The translations under genes and the position numbers were made by a program. From Carboxylicivirga sediminis (GTDB taxonomy: Bacteria > Bacteroidota > Bacteroidia > Bacteroidales > Marinilabiliaceae): a stretch of 64,000 nucleotides of DNA. The first letter of the stretch is position 1; each line of letters opens with the position of its first letter. The notes beneath the pieces were generated by a model. It was not told the DNA's origin, searched no databases, and was given only the letters and a program-made list of their open reading frames with translations. The stretch lies in contig NZ_JAGTAR010000005.1 of the NCBI RefSeq assembly GCF_018156225.1, positions 121,225 through 185,224 on the forward strand. The letters run 5' to 3'. Shown in pieces: positions 48,228 to 57,367 of the stretch.

Positions 48228-50615
48228 ATGCAAGGCAGCCAGCAACTTCATTCTATAATAGAATTAAATAATCTTCAGGCGCTTTTTAAGAGTTTTTATG
48301 CCTTGAGTGGCGTTGCTGTAACATTTACTGACGTCAATGGTAACTTATTGTACAATTCCAATGGCTCACACTTTGGTGCTGGTTGGGCTCATGTATGTAC
48401 ACATTTTCATCGACAATGTGAATCAACAAAGAAAAACTGCATCATAAGTGATACATATCTGGCAACTCACTTAAAGGGCGGAAAAGATTATGCTATTTAT
48501 ACCTGCCTTAATGGTCTTGTTGATATAGCCGTTCCGGTGCATTACAAACGAAAGCACATTGGCAATCTGTTTTCTGGCCAGTTTTTCATGCAAACACCTG
48601 ATATCGATAGCTACGCTGCAAAAGCTGATAAATACGGATTTAATAAAGCAGAATATTTGGCTAGCATTAAAGCCATTGAGGTGTTTTCACAGGAAAAAGT
48701 GGACAGCATCGTAACTTTTCTTAAGTCGCTTGCTAAGATGATTGTCACCAATGCAGGCCAACACAATTGGAAGAAAGACATTGGTGAAACAATCAATTAC
48801 AATACGCCATCGAATATTGCATTTAATAAACGTAACGAGATACTAACCACAACACTTCTTTCACTTGAGGACTACATCTATTCGCTGGATACAAATGACT
48901 GCTTTGAAACTATGTATACTCATTTTAAAATTGGCTTGTTGGAAGATAATTACGACAATATTAAAGGTAAACACTTCACCACCATAAATATCGATCAACA
49001 ATTTAAACGACGACTCACACGAACACTATCTAATGTTAAACTTACCCACCAAGCCGAAAGTTTCTACTTTCAGTTATATAGCCGTTATCCCGGGCAACAA
49101 TATAAAGCAACCGTTGCTTGCAGGCGAAATGCTCATAATCAGTTTGGTGGTACAACTCTTCACATTCGCAACATTACCTACGAAGCATCAGCTTATGATG
49201 AGGTAAAAAAACTAATGCATATTATTGATCAGAGTCCGGTTGCCATTGTTATTACCGATAGTGATGCAAACATCGAATACATTAATGAGTGCTTCACCCG
49301 CAATACGGGCTATAAATTCAATGAAGTAAAAGGTAAAAATCCCCGAATCCTGAAATCTGGAGCTACATCAACAGCTGCATATAATGCCCTTTGGCAAACA
49401 ATAAGCGAAGGGCGCACATGGAAAGGCACATTTCAAAATAAAAGAAAAGACGGTTCCTTTTTTTGGGAAGATTGCATAATAAGTCCGGTGCTTAAGGAGG
49501 GAGTCATAACTCATTTTGTCGCTATCAAGGAAGACGTAACAGAACATAAGGCCATGGAAGAAGAGTTAATGCGCTACAAGAATAAACTGGAAGGCCGTGT
49601 TATTGAGCAGCGTAAATTACTGCAGCAAACCCGCCACGATTATAAGGAGATAGTTGAGCACCTTTCGGGTATTGTGTGGGAGGTAGATATGCGCGGGATT
49701 ATACAATTTGTTTCGCCCAACATATACCGCTACTCCAATTACCAGGTTGAGGAACTAATTGGACAACCTATACACTTTCTTTTCGATCCTGAACTACATG
49801 GCAAACTGTTTAAGTTTATTTCTACATTTCATTTGTGCCCCCATGAATTTAACGATTTTGAAGTATTTCTGGATAAAAGCCACAAACGGACTTACTTAAA
49901 AGCATCAGGCAAACCCATTTACGATAAAAATGGCGTATTAAAGGGCATTAGAGGTATATCCCTTGACATCACTCAACAAAAGGAGCAGGATAAACAAATA
50001 GTGTCGGCTATTTGGGATGCTGAGGAACGACAAAGGACGCGTATATCAATGGAGCTACACGACTCAATTGGTGCTACCATGTCGGCTATCAGCATGTATA
50101 TGAATACCCTTAATACTCAATATCCTCAAAATAAGCTTTTGCAGCAGGTTGACAGTATTGTAAAACAAACTGCTAATGACATCAGGTTAGTGGCTCGTGA
50201 ACTAAAACCCCCAGAACTTGAAACACTTGGTTTAGCCGAAAGTCTTAATGCTATTCGACTACTTTATAGCAAATTTGATAAGCTGAACATTAAATTTCTA
50301 ACCGATAACCTAACAAAAGAGCCAGGTAAAGATGTGCAGCTAACCATATACCGGATAGTATCGGAATTAATAAGCAATTCAATCAAACATGGCAAGGCAG
50401 ACTCTATGACAGTTAGCCTATTTAACCACAACGGCGAGATATTCTTGCTGTATGAAGATAATGGCCATGGTAACTTTTCCCTGGATAACAGTTTAAAGGG
50501 CGCAGGCATGGGCATTAAAAACATCATGACCAGGGTACGCACTTACGGTGGAGCGTGCCAGTTTTTTCCAATAAAGGGTTTTGGCTTGATTGTTGGAATA
50601 CAACTTAAATACTAA
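48228..50615 (+). CDS. Sensor histidine kinase: PocR domain, PAS domains, HisKA_3 and HATPase
   Basis: 795 residues from the ATG at 48228. A PocR domain (about 8-180, LFKSFYALSGVAVTFTDVNG, HVCTHFHRQCESTKKNC, FSGQFFM) binds small organic ligands or senses redox in other proteins and contains a Cys cluster. A degenerate PAS (about 200-320), a second PAS (about 330-445, IDQSPVAIVITDSDANIEYIN, KEDVTEHK) and a third (about 480-590, VDMRGIIQFVSPNIYRYS) follow. The kinase part has the NarX-type H box RISMELHDSIGATMSAI and ATPase N box ISELISN-like VSELISNSIKHG with G box GAGMGIKNI. There are no membrane helices, so it is a cytoplasmic sensor. The response regulator gene starts 17 bases downstream. 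Confidence 0.92.
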   Translation: MQGSQQLHSIIELNNLQALFKSFYALSGVAVTFTDVNGNLLYNSNGSHFGAGWAHVCTHFHRQCESTKKNCIISDTYLATHLKGGKDYAIYTCLNGLVDIAVPVHYKRKHIGNLFSGQFFMQTPDIDSYAAKADKYGFNKAEYLASIKAIEVFSQEKVDSIVTFLKSLAKMIVTNAGQHNWKKDIGETINYNTPSNIAFNKRNEILTTTLLSLEDYIYSLDTNDCFETMYTHFKIGLLEDNYDNIKGKHFTTINIDQQFKRRLTRTLSNVKLTHQAESFYFQLYSRYPGQQYKATVACRRNAHNQFGGTTLHIRNITYEASAYDEVKKLMHIIDQSPVAIVITDSDANIEYINECFTRNTGYKFNEVKGKNPRILKSGATSTAAYNALWQTISEGRTWKGTFQNKRKDGSFFWEDCIISPVLKEGVITHFVAIKEDVTEHKAMEEELMRYKNKLEGRVIEQRKLLQQTRHDYKEIVEHLSGIVWEVDMRGIIQFVSPNIYRYSNYQVEELIGQPIHFLFDPELHGKLFKFISTFHLCPHEFNDFEVFLDKSHKRTYLKASGKPIYDKNGVLKGIRGISLDITQQKEQDKQIVSAIWDAEERQRTRISMELHDSIGATMSAISMYMNTLNTQYPQNKLLQQVDSIVKQTANDIRLVARELKPPELETLGLAESLNAIRLLYSKFDKLNIKFLTDNLTKEPGKDVQLTIYRIVSELISNSIKHGKADSMTVSLFNHNGEIFLLYEDNGHGNFSLDNSLKGAGMGIKNIMTRVRTYGGACQFFPIKGFGLIVGIQLKY

Positions 50616-50631
50616 CTTCAACACCAATCAC

Positions 50632-51300
50632 ATGAATTACACAATTGCTATAGTAGACGATCACCCCCTGTTTATTGAAGGTTTTAAATCATACCTTAGC
50701 TTAAATCGTAAGATTGAAAGACTGGAAACAGCAGCTAATGGTCGACAGTTTATCGAGCTGATTGAAAGTGGCTATCTACCTCATATTGTGTTTATGGATA
50801 TAATGATGCCGGTTATGGATGGCATTGAAGCAACAAGGCACATCAAAGCCAATCATTCAGATGTAAAAGTAATCGCTCTATCGTCGTTAGAGAGCCTGGA
50901 GCATGTGGAAAAAATGATAGATGCCGGTGTGGATGGTTACCTGCTTAAAGAAGCGACACCTGATGAGATAAACAAAGCCATTGAAGCTGTAATGAATGAA
51001 AACAACTACTTCTCCAATAAAATAGTACTATCATTATCAAAACGAGCCATCAACGGCAACTCGCACCAAGTAAACAACTCACCTGTATCATTAACAGTTC
51101 GTGAAAAACAGCTACTTATTTTACTATGCAAAGGCCTAAGCCGCCAGGAGATAGCAAGCAGCCTGCATATATCGGAAAAAACGGTTGACAAGCATAAAGA
51201 AAATATACTTGCCAAAACCGGATGCAAAAACCTTATCAGGTTGGTGATATACAGCATCAAAAATAAACTGGTTAGTTTGGATGCTCTGACACATCTGTAA
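50632..51300 (+). CDS. LuxR/NarL-family response regulator
   Basis: 222 residues from the ATG at 50632 (MNYTIAIVDDHPLF), since the receiver fold begins there; the frame is open 14 codons further. Receiver: DD at 9-10, phospho-acceptor in VFMDIMMPVMDG near residue 60, Ser and Lys in ALSSLESLEH and GYLLKEATPDE. HTH: LTVREKQLLILLCKGLSRQEIASSLHISEKTVDKHKENIL (positions about 155-195, read in parts). It is the partner of the upstream PocR kinase. The CCTATTT repeats in front of both nearby operons are candidate targets. The 3' end overlaps the convergent kinase gene by 29 bases. Confidence 0.95.
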   Translation: MNYTIAIVDDHPLFIEGFKSYLSLNRKIERLETAANGRQFIELIESGYLPHIVFMDIMMPVMDGIEATRHIKANHSDVKVIALSSLESLEHVEKMIDAGVDGYLLKEATPDEINKAIEAVMNENNYFSNKIVLSLSKRAINGNSHQVNNSPVSLTVREKQLLILLCKGLSRQEIASSLHISEKTVDKHKENILAKTGCKNLIRLVIYSIKNKLVSLDALTHL

Positions 51301-52507
51301 TGGACTGCGAATGGAAACCCTTTGCGCTATTAGCCAACGAAAAGCTGAAAGTACTCCCTTTGCCAGGGATACTCTCAATCAGCAACGAACTGTTGTTGGC
51401 TTCCAGAAATTCGTGACAAACTGACAACCCAATACCTGTTCCTTTCTCCATATTGGCGCCTAAACCCGGTTTAACCCTTTTCTTTCGCATAATACTCTTT
51501 AGTATATGAGCTGGCATACCAAGCCCTTTGTCCTTCACAAGTATGCGGGTACGATTACCATTCTCCGCTACTAGTTCTATTTCTATGAGTTGCGTATTTC
51601 TGGAGAACTTAATAGCGTTTGAGAGTAAATTTTGTAAAACCACTTTTATCATATCCATATCGGCAAATACCCGGCTATTACTCGTATTATATGTCAGCCG
51701 CATACTAATTGACTTTTTTTGCATGCTTAACCGGTAGAAGGCCTGTAGCTCACTCAGCAGCTTATCCAGATCGAAATGGCAGGGCAAAGCGGTGATACTA
51801 TTTGATTGTGACTGCGCCCAATTCAACAGATTAGTCACAAACTCAATACCCTGAGTGGCAGTAAGCCAAATAGCTTCGTATAGTCGTCGGCGCTCCTTCC
51901 CATCAGTATCTTTATGACTATTGTTCATCAGCAAATCGCTTATAGCCACCAGCGCACTAAAGGGTGTTTTTAAATCATGCCCTATAATAGAAAAGAGTTT
52001 ATCTTTTGCCGCATTGGCCTCTTGCAGCTCCAACTGCACACCTTCCATAATTTGTTTAACAGCCTCCGATTCCTTCAGTTGCCTGCGTAAGCACTTCAGT
52101 AGATTCTTTTGCTGTTTTATCTGCTTTACAGTTGATGTCACCTCTTCCACAGTCAATACTACTTGTTCGGCATAATGATCATCACGCTTTATCAATGGAG
52201 CCAACGACACCTCGCAGTAAGCATCTTTTTTGCCTAATCCCTGAGCAACCTCTACCCCATGCAAACCCGATGATAAAAACAGTGGAACGTTTTCATTAAA
52301 TACCTGTTCGAGGCGTTGCTTAAAATAGCTCTGCTCAAAAACAGGAAACAATTTCTCCAGCGGCCAACCTTCTACTTGCTTCCGCTTATCATTCAGCAGC
52401 TCCCTGAAACCCTTATTAACAAAAACGATATGCTTTTGTCTGTTTAAAACGCATATACCCAAAGGAACAGGATTATATACTGCTGTTAATTCTTCATTTG
52501 TCATCAA
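51272..52507 (-). CDS. PAS-domain sensor histidine kinase
   Basis: 411 residues, no membrane helix. N-terminal PAS (about 5-125, YNPVPLGICVLNRQKHIVFVNKGF), a short coiled coil (about 130-175), HisKA (about 178-245, KLFSIIGHDLKTPFSALVAIS, His in GHDLKTP) and HATPase_c (about 285-400) with N box VVLQNLLSNAIKFS, G1 VKDKGLGMPA and G2 GTGIGLSVCHEFLEANNS. Last gene of the leftward receiver-receiver-CheC-kinase operon, three bases after the CheC-like gene. No attached receiver, so it probably phosphorylates the two single-domain receivers encoded just upstream. Confidence 0.92.
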   Translation of the reverse strand: MMTNEELTAVYNPVPLGICVLNRQKHIVFVNKGFRELLNDKRKQVEGWPLEKLFPVFEQSYFKQRLEQVFNENVPLFLSSGLHGVEVAQGLGKKDAYCEVSLAPLIKRDDHYAEQVVLTVEEVTSTVKQIKQQKNLLKCLRRQLKESEAVKQIMEGVQLELQEANAAKDKLFSIIGHDLKTPFSALVAISDLLMNNSHKDTDGKERRRLYEAIWLTATQGIEFVTNLLNWAQSQSNSITALPCHFDLDKLLSELQAFYRLSMQKKSISMRLTYNTSNSRVFADMDMIKVVLQNLLSNAIKFSRNTQLIEIELVAENGNRTRILVKDKGLGMPAHILKSIMRKKRVKPGLGANMEKGTGIGLSVCHEFLEANNSSLLIESIPGKGSTFSFSLANSAKGFHSQSITDVSEHPN

Positions 52508-52510
52508 GTC

Positions 52511-53104
52511 CTAAGCGTTACCGTTTATATTATCAAGAAGTTCTCCCAATACCTGAAATGAATTTAGCTCTAAAAAAATAAGCAGAGTGCCTTTTATAGC
52601 TTGCTCTTCTATCGCATATTGCGTATTAGCTAAAATAAATTTGCCCTTTCCCATACCAACAAAGAAATCATACAATGCACCATCTGAATAACAAGGAAGG
52701 GTATAGGATGAATGCAGGTTGAGCACATTGTTAAGACTGCCTATAACACCATTGATGACAATGTTTCCCACTTCAGTCAACACATTCTTTTTAACATGGC
52801 TAATGCTTGTATCCACATTGAGCCAGGGTGCAATTAAACCAAGCAGACGAATAGCATCGCGGTTTGGAAATATCAAATTGGCACGGCCGTTTATCTGGCC
52901 ATTAAAGTCCATGTGCACAATCGACGCATTTTTAGTCTGATACTCCTGCAAAACGTCATCGTGCCAATCAACAATATGCACATGAATCGTTTTTAGCTCA
53001 ATGGGCTTATTTAACATCCGATTGAGCAGACTGGCACCTTTACCAACCCCAATGTTTATCAACTCCTTTAAAGCATCGAGTTGAAGCGCAGATAATTCCA
53101 TCAC
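52511..53104 (-). CDS. CheC-like phosphatase
   Basis: 197 residues. The CheC/CheX/FliY signature occurs twice, as in CheC: LDALKELINIGVGKGASLLNRM near residues 9-30 and VLTEVGNIVINGVIGSLNNVLN near residues 108-130, each with the conserved Glu and Asn of the dephosphorylation site. CheC proteins remove phosphate from receiver domains. There are no chemotaxis genes nearby, so it more likely resets the two neighbouring receivers. It overlaps the upstream receiver gene by four bases (ATGA). Confidence 0.85.
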   Translation of the reverse strand: MMELSALQLDALKELINIGVGKGASLLNRMLNKPIELKTIHVHIVDWHDDVLQEYQTKNASIVHMDFNGQINGRANLIFPNRDAIRLLGLIAPWLNVDTSISHVKKNVLTEVGNIVINGVIGSLNNVLNLHSSYTLPCYSDGALYDFFVGMGKGKFILANTQYAIEEQAIKGTLLIFLELNSFQVLGELLDNINGNA

Positions 53105-53466
53105 AAATTGTTTTTAAGCAATAGTTGAATTTGATCAGTAAGCACCTGCTTATTAACGGGTTTTGCTAAGAAAGCATTGGCACCAAGTTCAAGGCAACGT
53201 TTTTGTGTAGGTTCCTGTATATCGGCAGACAAAACAATGGTATAGGGTGCAATATTGATACTGCGCAACCTTTTTAACACCTCAGTTCCATCCATTTCAG
53301 GCATCAATAAATCAATGATCATCAGGTCTGGATTATAGGTTTTTATTTTATCCAGTGCCTCTTTTCCATCGCCTGCAAAATGCAGAAAACAGTCTTGGTC
53401 ATCAAGTAGGTTGGCCAGATACATACGCGCGGCGAATGAGTCGTCAACAATCAAAATTTTAATCAT
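53101..53466 (-). CDS. Single-domain response regulator (CheY-like)
   Basis: 121 residues from the ATG at 53466 (MIKILIVDDSFAARM), chosen because the receiver fold starts there; an upstream open frame of 21 codons overlaps the preceding gene. Asp pair at 8-9, phospho-acceptor in LMIIDLLMPEMDG near 53, switch Ser in IVLSADIQ, and Lys in FLAKPVNK. There is no output domain, so it signals by protein contact, presumably with the kinase and CheC-like protein encoded next to it. Confidence 0.92.
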   Translation of the reverse strand: MIKILIVDDSFAARMYLANLLDDQDCFLHFAGDGKEALDKIKTYNPDLMIIDLLMPEMDGTEVLKRLRSINIAPYTIVLSADIQEPTQKRCLELGANAFLAKPVNKQVLTDQIQLLLKNNL

Positions 53467-53509
53467 ATGGGTGTTTATTTTAAAATCCTTTAACAGTGTT
53501 AACCAACTT

Positions 53510-53872
53510 CTAACTGAGTTGACACACATTGCTAAAAGTGCTATGAAAGCCTTTTAAGTTTACGGGTTTAGAAAATATGCCAAGTACACCTAAAGCCTGA
53601 CACAACTTGTGAACATCATTTGATGTATCAGAAGTAATGACAATAACAGGGATCTGATATGCCTCGCTGTGTAGCTCCTGCAAAACCTCAAAACCATCCA
53701 TCAAAGGCATTTTCAAATCCAATAATATAACATCAGGCTTTTCGCGGATAATAACAGTCCAAGCTTCCTTACCATTACTTGCCTCAAAAACCTCAACATT
53801 ATATGGTCGCAAGAGGTACTTTCCGATAAGGCGAGCTTCACTGGCATCATCAACTATTAAAACTTTTGTCAT
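53510..53872 (-). CDS. Single-domain response regulator, first gene of its operon
   Basis: 120 residues: MTKVLIVDDASEARL, acceptor Asp in VILLDLKMPLMDG, switch residue in IVITSDTS, Lys in GIFSKPVN. All receiver residues are present. It is followed by a second receiver after 43 bases. Upstream lies a 442-base gap with a candidate -7 box and phased CCTATTT repeats. Confidence 0.92.
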   Translation of the reverse strand: MTKVLIVDDASEARLIGKYLLRPYNVEVFEASNGKEAWTVIIREKPDVILLDLKMPLMDGFEVLQELHSEAYQIPVIVITSDTSNDVHKLCQALGVLGIFSKPVNLKGFHSTFSNVCQLS

Positions 53873-53928
53873 ACTCCTTCGATTAACGTGCTTAATTGGT
53901 GGTTAAACGCACTATTACTTTCTTGTGA

Positions 53929-53936
53929 CAAAAATA
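53929..53936 (-). promoter_or_regulatory. Candidate -7 box of the receiver/CheC operon
   Basis: Minus strand TATTTTTG, matching TAnnTTTG, about 57 bases before the first receiver ATG. Confidence 0.4.
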
Positions 53937-53967
53937 TTAGCTTAACGGGCTAAATAAGAATTTGTTT

Positions 53968-54020
53968 TACCTATTTCAACATGCGCATTATCCCTATTTA
54001 TATGAGAATTATCCCTAGTA
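53968..54020. promoter_or_regulatory. Phased CCTATTT/TATCCCTA repeats upstream of the receiver operon
   Basis: TACCTATTT at 53968, TATCCCTAT at 53989 and TATCCCTAG at 54010, starting exactly 21 bases apart. The same words occur before the PocR kinase gene (48152-48192). Periodicity of two helical turns suits cooperative binding of a dimeric regulator. Confidence 0.45.
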
Positions 54021-54314
54021 ATTAAGGTTTTGTATGACGAGTGATACCCACCAGCTTTCTCTTTTGGCTTAATACTCATTAGAAAAAGGGACATGAAGCG
54101 GCAATGTGCCAAGTCCATTTACACATAGTATTAGTTGATATGAATTAGAAATACTCTGTGTGCATTAGGTAAAATGCGCTTTAACCTTTTATAGAATACG
54201 TATCCTCTATACCTATTCAAACTTTTAAGATGTATAAGAAGGCAAAAGGCGTCAATCCTAAGGAACTGAGCTAGTGCAGCTTTATTCAGGGGTGTATTCC
54301 TATAGCGGCGCTTG

Positions 54315-55622
54315 CTATGGATTCAATCCTTCTGCGCGTATTTTCTTTTGAATAAGTTCCTTACGCAAAACTTTAAAGAATGCTCGTTTTGTTTCGCTGT
54401 TCTGTTCATTGCCTAAAATATAATTGTATTCGTCCTCAAAGCTTTTTTGCAATGCTGCAGAGCATTCTGCCTTCACTAGTCCCTCAAGACTTTTGGAGGA
54501 TGAAAACATACTTAACCATTGGTAAAGCTGCATGTAATAGGTCGAATCATCATCTGCTGTTTTTATCAGTTTACGATAAGCATATGCTTCCGATTGCCGT
54601 CGTTTTGAATTTATACGAATGAGCTGATTAATCATTCTCATAAACATGAAAATGAAGACAGCAGCAGCTACCGAAAATATCATCCACTTAAGTAGCTTCA
54701 TCCAGATGGAGGTTGCTGTTTGTTCTTCAGCAAGTGGGGTTTCACCTTCTCCAATTGTGACTCCCAGCATCTCTTTGTGCGATGCCAAAACGCTTAAATC
54801 TTCGTTGGGCAGCACCTCAACTTGTATGGCTGGCAGCGAGCGGTCAATCCAGCGATGTTGTTTTACATTCCAGTATCCAAGATTAACGGCAGGTATGATC
54901 ACTACACCCTGTTTTTCGAACAGGTAAGCCACAGTTTGTTTTTCTCTGGCAATAATGGCCGAAGTACGATCAGGTGTCTCTGTTGTCAGATTAGCTGTTT
55001 GCGGATAAATACTGATGCCCTCAGCTGTTCCCCAGTCGAGTGAAGGCATAAAAGCGGCCATGGTGCCAAAGGCCTGAATATCTACCGTACGCTCCAATAC
55101 TTCGCCAACTTTGATGGTCTTAACAGGGCGCGACCAGGTATCTTTTCGGCTCATGCTTTGCGCCACCACCCAGTTATCTGCATCCACATTAGGCGGATTG
55201 GCAATGACATTTAAAGTTTTAGAGGCCGTAATTTTAACCTGTGGTAATGCTTTAAACTGCCCTGGTGCCGGACTGTGCACGACTACTTTTTGCTGCGGCA
55301 GTTCTAATTCACCTTCGTTGTACGGATAAATCCAATAGTTGTGCTCTACATAACTGTAGGTTTTGCCATTGATGCGCTCGCTACCTACCTGGTTGGCCGC
55401 TGGCACTACAAAGGCATCACCCTGATTAAAAGGCGCGAATTCGGCACCATCAGTAAACCAGGTATCGGTATATATCTTAACTGAATAGCGGCTTGGCTGC
55501 CCCACATAAACACTACGTGGCGAAACACTCACCCTGGTATAAACATTTTGCCCGGGCAGTGGAACCAACAACACCAGCTGAGCAACAATATGAAGAACAA
55601 CAATTTTACTAACACTATTCAT
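54315..55622 (-). CDS. batD: BatD-like protein (Bacteroidota aerotolerance operon)
   Basis: 435 residues. Signal peptide (about 1-25), several Ig-like beta domains (about 28-290: YTRVSVSPRSVYVGQPSRYSV, VEHNYWIYPYNEGELELPQQKV in part, GTMAAFMPSLDWGTAEG), one membrane helix at about 325-345 (WMIFSVAAAVFIFMFMRMI), and a cytoplasmic helical tail. This is the BatD layout. The Bat genes are linked to oxygen or stress tolerance and envelope maintenance, but their biochemistry is not settled. Last gene of the leftward operon, 61 bases after the BatB-BatC fusion. Confidence 0.85.
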   Translation of the reverse strand: MNSVSKIVVLHIVAQLVLLVPLPGQNVYTRVSVSPRSVYVGQPSRYSVKIYTDTWFTDGAEFAPFNQGDAFVVPAANQVGSERINGKTYSYVEHNYWIYPYNEGELELPQQKVVVHSPAPGQFKALPQVKITASKTLNVIANPPNVDADNWVVAQSMSRKDTWSRPVKTIKVGEVLERTVDIQAFGTMAAFMPSLDWGTAEGISIYPQTANLTTETPDRTSAIIAREKQTVAYLFEKQGVVIIPAVNLGYWNVKQHRWIDRSLPAIQVEVLPNEDLSVLASHKEMLGVTIGEGETPLAEEQTATSIWMKLLKWMIFSVAAAVFIFMFMRMINQLIRINSKRRQSEAYAYRKLIKTADDDSTYYMQLYQWLSMFSSSKSLEGLVKAECSAALQKSFEDEYNYILGNEQNSETKRAFFKVLRKELIQKKIRAEGLNP

Positions 55623-55683
55623 AATCCATTAAATCTTAAACTCATCCAAAACATTGAATATTACATTCAGAACATTCACAGAT

Positions 55684-57312
55684 TTATTTCTTCTTTGAAC
55701 TTCTTTTCTTAAGTTGATACTCAAACTTACGCTTCAAAAATTCACCCGGATCTTCCTGAACATCACGTATCATCACCTGGCGCGCATCCATGCCGGCATC
55801 CTGCTCAAACTCATCAGGAAGGTCTTCCTCTTCCTCAGCACCATGCACTTCCGATTCTGCCTCTTCCATCAGCCGCTCTTCCTGCATCTGCTCTTCCGTG
55901 GCTTCCTGCCCGCCTCCCCCCAGATCCTCTTCAGGACTCTGATTCTGCTTCATCTTCTCAAACAAAGCCACAGCAGCTGTATCTGACAATGCTTCAAACT
56001 GATCGTTTTGCTGAATAAACCATTGCTGAATGCTATGAATGGCTTCGGCACTACCAGGATAGGTACTATCAGCCATATAAGCGCGATAAAAAGCATTATA
56101 GGCCTGGTTATAGCTACTGTCTCTCAAAAACGCAACGCCCATATTGTAATAGCCGGTCGCCGATGAATCAGCTGAAAAGGCCTTTACTGCCTTTTTATAT
56201 TCACCAGCTCTAAAATATGCTGTTCCCTTATGCTGGGCATCTTCAAATAATTCTGCTGCTTCACTATAATTACCCTTATCAAAAGCCTTTTGTCCCTGGT
56301 AGTCCGGGGTATAAAACAAGTCATTGGCACCGTGCTCCATTGTACAACTACTTAACAAAGCGGCCACCATAAGAGTAGGCATAAATCCCTTGCGGAACCA
56401 GAACAGAATCAGAACGGCAATGGCCCAAACCAGGTAATAACCATGCTCTACCCAAATGGATTCCTGCAATTCATCATCAAGCTGGTATTCTTTTTCCTTC
56501 TCAAGCATGCGGGCCAGTTGTGATACATCGCTGCCATCGAGCGCAGGTAAAAGCACATTAATATTTTGCTCCTTACTCAGCAATGCAGCATTATCTTTCA
56601 ATTCAGCATTAATTGCGGTAAAAGGCATAATGGTCATCTTATCATGACGACCAGCCATGTTTGATTGCACGGCAAATTGCATCTCCTCATCAAGCACATC
56701 GGTTAACAATAGTAAATGTACAGGAGCTGTGATGTCTGATGTTAAAGTGTCGGCCAATTCCAAAGCTTCGGATAGGTTGTGGCCTTTCCTGGGCATGACA
56801 TTGGGCTGCAAAGCCTCCAAATGAACAGCAATGGTCTTGTAATCGATGGTGGGCGGAATAACCAGGTGAGCCGAACCCGAATAGGCGATCAGTCCCATGC
56901 GGATACCTGGATTCGCATCCAGCAAATCCTTGATTTTATACTTGGCCCGCTCCAATCGGGTGGGTTGCAAATCACTATTCAGCATTGATTCATTAACCTG
57001 CAAAAGTATCAGGCTGGTAGACTCTATTTTAGCCCCCGGCTTTTCAATCTGCTTCCAGCTGGGGCCGCTCAGCGATAATACGATCAATACCCATCCAAAA
57101 ACCAGCAGAAACCGGGCCGCATACAGAGCTCTAAAATCTCCTTTCCGAATAACATATTGACGCAAATGAGGCGAAATACGCTTTACCCATTTATCACTGT
57201 TATCAGAGCGAATAAGGTAAAACAGCGGAAAGAGCACTACGGGCACCAACAGCCATAAAGCCTGGGGCCTTATAAAATGCAACTGTTCCCATATTTGTGT
57301 TATATCAGTCAT
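55684..57312 (-). CDS. BatB-BatC fusion: VWA domain, membrane helices and TPR repeats
   Basis: 542 residues. N-terminal membrane segment (about 12-32), a second at about 62-82, then a VWA domain (about 95-265) whose metal-ion site is degenerate: LLQVNESML replaces the usual DxSxS. A helix at about 290-310, a lipobox-like LLSSCTMEHG, then TPR units (about 330-440: KAFDKGNYSEAAELFEDAQHKG in part, TGYYNMGVAFLRDSSYNQAYNAF in part), and a highly acidic tail (EEEEDLPDEFEQD) ending in a Lys-rich stretch. BatB and BatC are separate genes in many relatives; here they are one frame. Overlap with the MIDAS change suggests a structural role. Confidence 0.85.
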   Translation of the reverse strand: MTDITQIWEQLHFIRPQALWLLVPVVLFPLFYLIRSDNSDKWVKRISPHLRQYVIRKGDFRALYAARFLLVFGWVLIVLSLSGPSWKQIEKPGAKIESTSLILLQVNESMLNSDLQPTRLERAKYKIKDLLDANPGIRMGLIAYSGSAHLVIPPTIDYKTIAVHLEALQPNVMPRKGHNLSEALELADTLTSDITAPVHLLLLTDVLDEEMQFAVQSNMAGRHDKMTIMPFTAINAELKDNAALLSKEQNINVLLPALDGSDVSQLARMLEKEKEYQLDDELQESIWVEHGYYLVWAIAVLILFWFRKGFMPTLMVAALLSSCTMEHGANDLFYTPDYQGQKAFDKGNYSEAAELFEDAQHKGTAYFRAGEYKKAVKAFSADSSATGYYNMGVAFLRDSSYNQAYNAFYRAYMADSTYPGSAEAIHSIQQWFIQQNDQFEALSDTAAVALFEKMKQNQSPEEDLGGGGQEATEEQMQEERLMEEAESEVHGAEEEEDLPDEFEQDAGMDARQVMIRDVQEDPGEFLKRKFEYQLKKRSSKKK

Positions 57313-57367
57313 CTTTCAGTGGTGTATCATTAGTTAAAAACAATTAGTCATACTGACCAACTCCTCA

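Larger units (their letters stand above)
53873..54314. other. Intergenic region between the receiver operon and batD
   Basis: 442 bases, no gene seen. The left part holds the promoter and repeat elements of the receiver operon; 54021-54314 shows nothing recognisable, and no strong terminator for the Bat operon was found. Confidence 0.6.
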
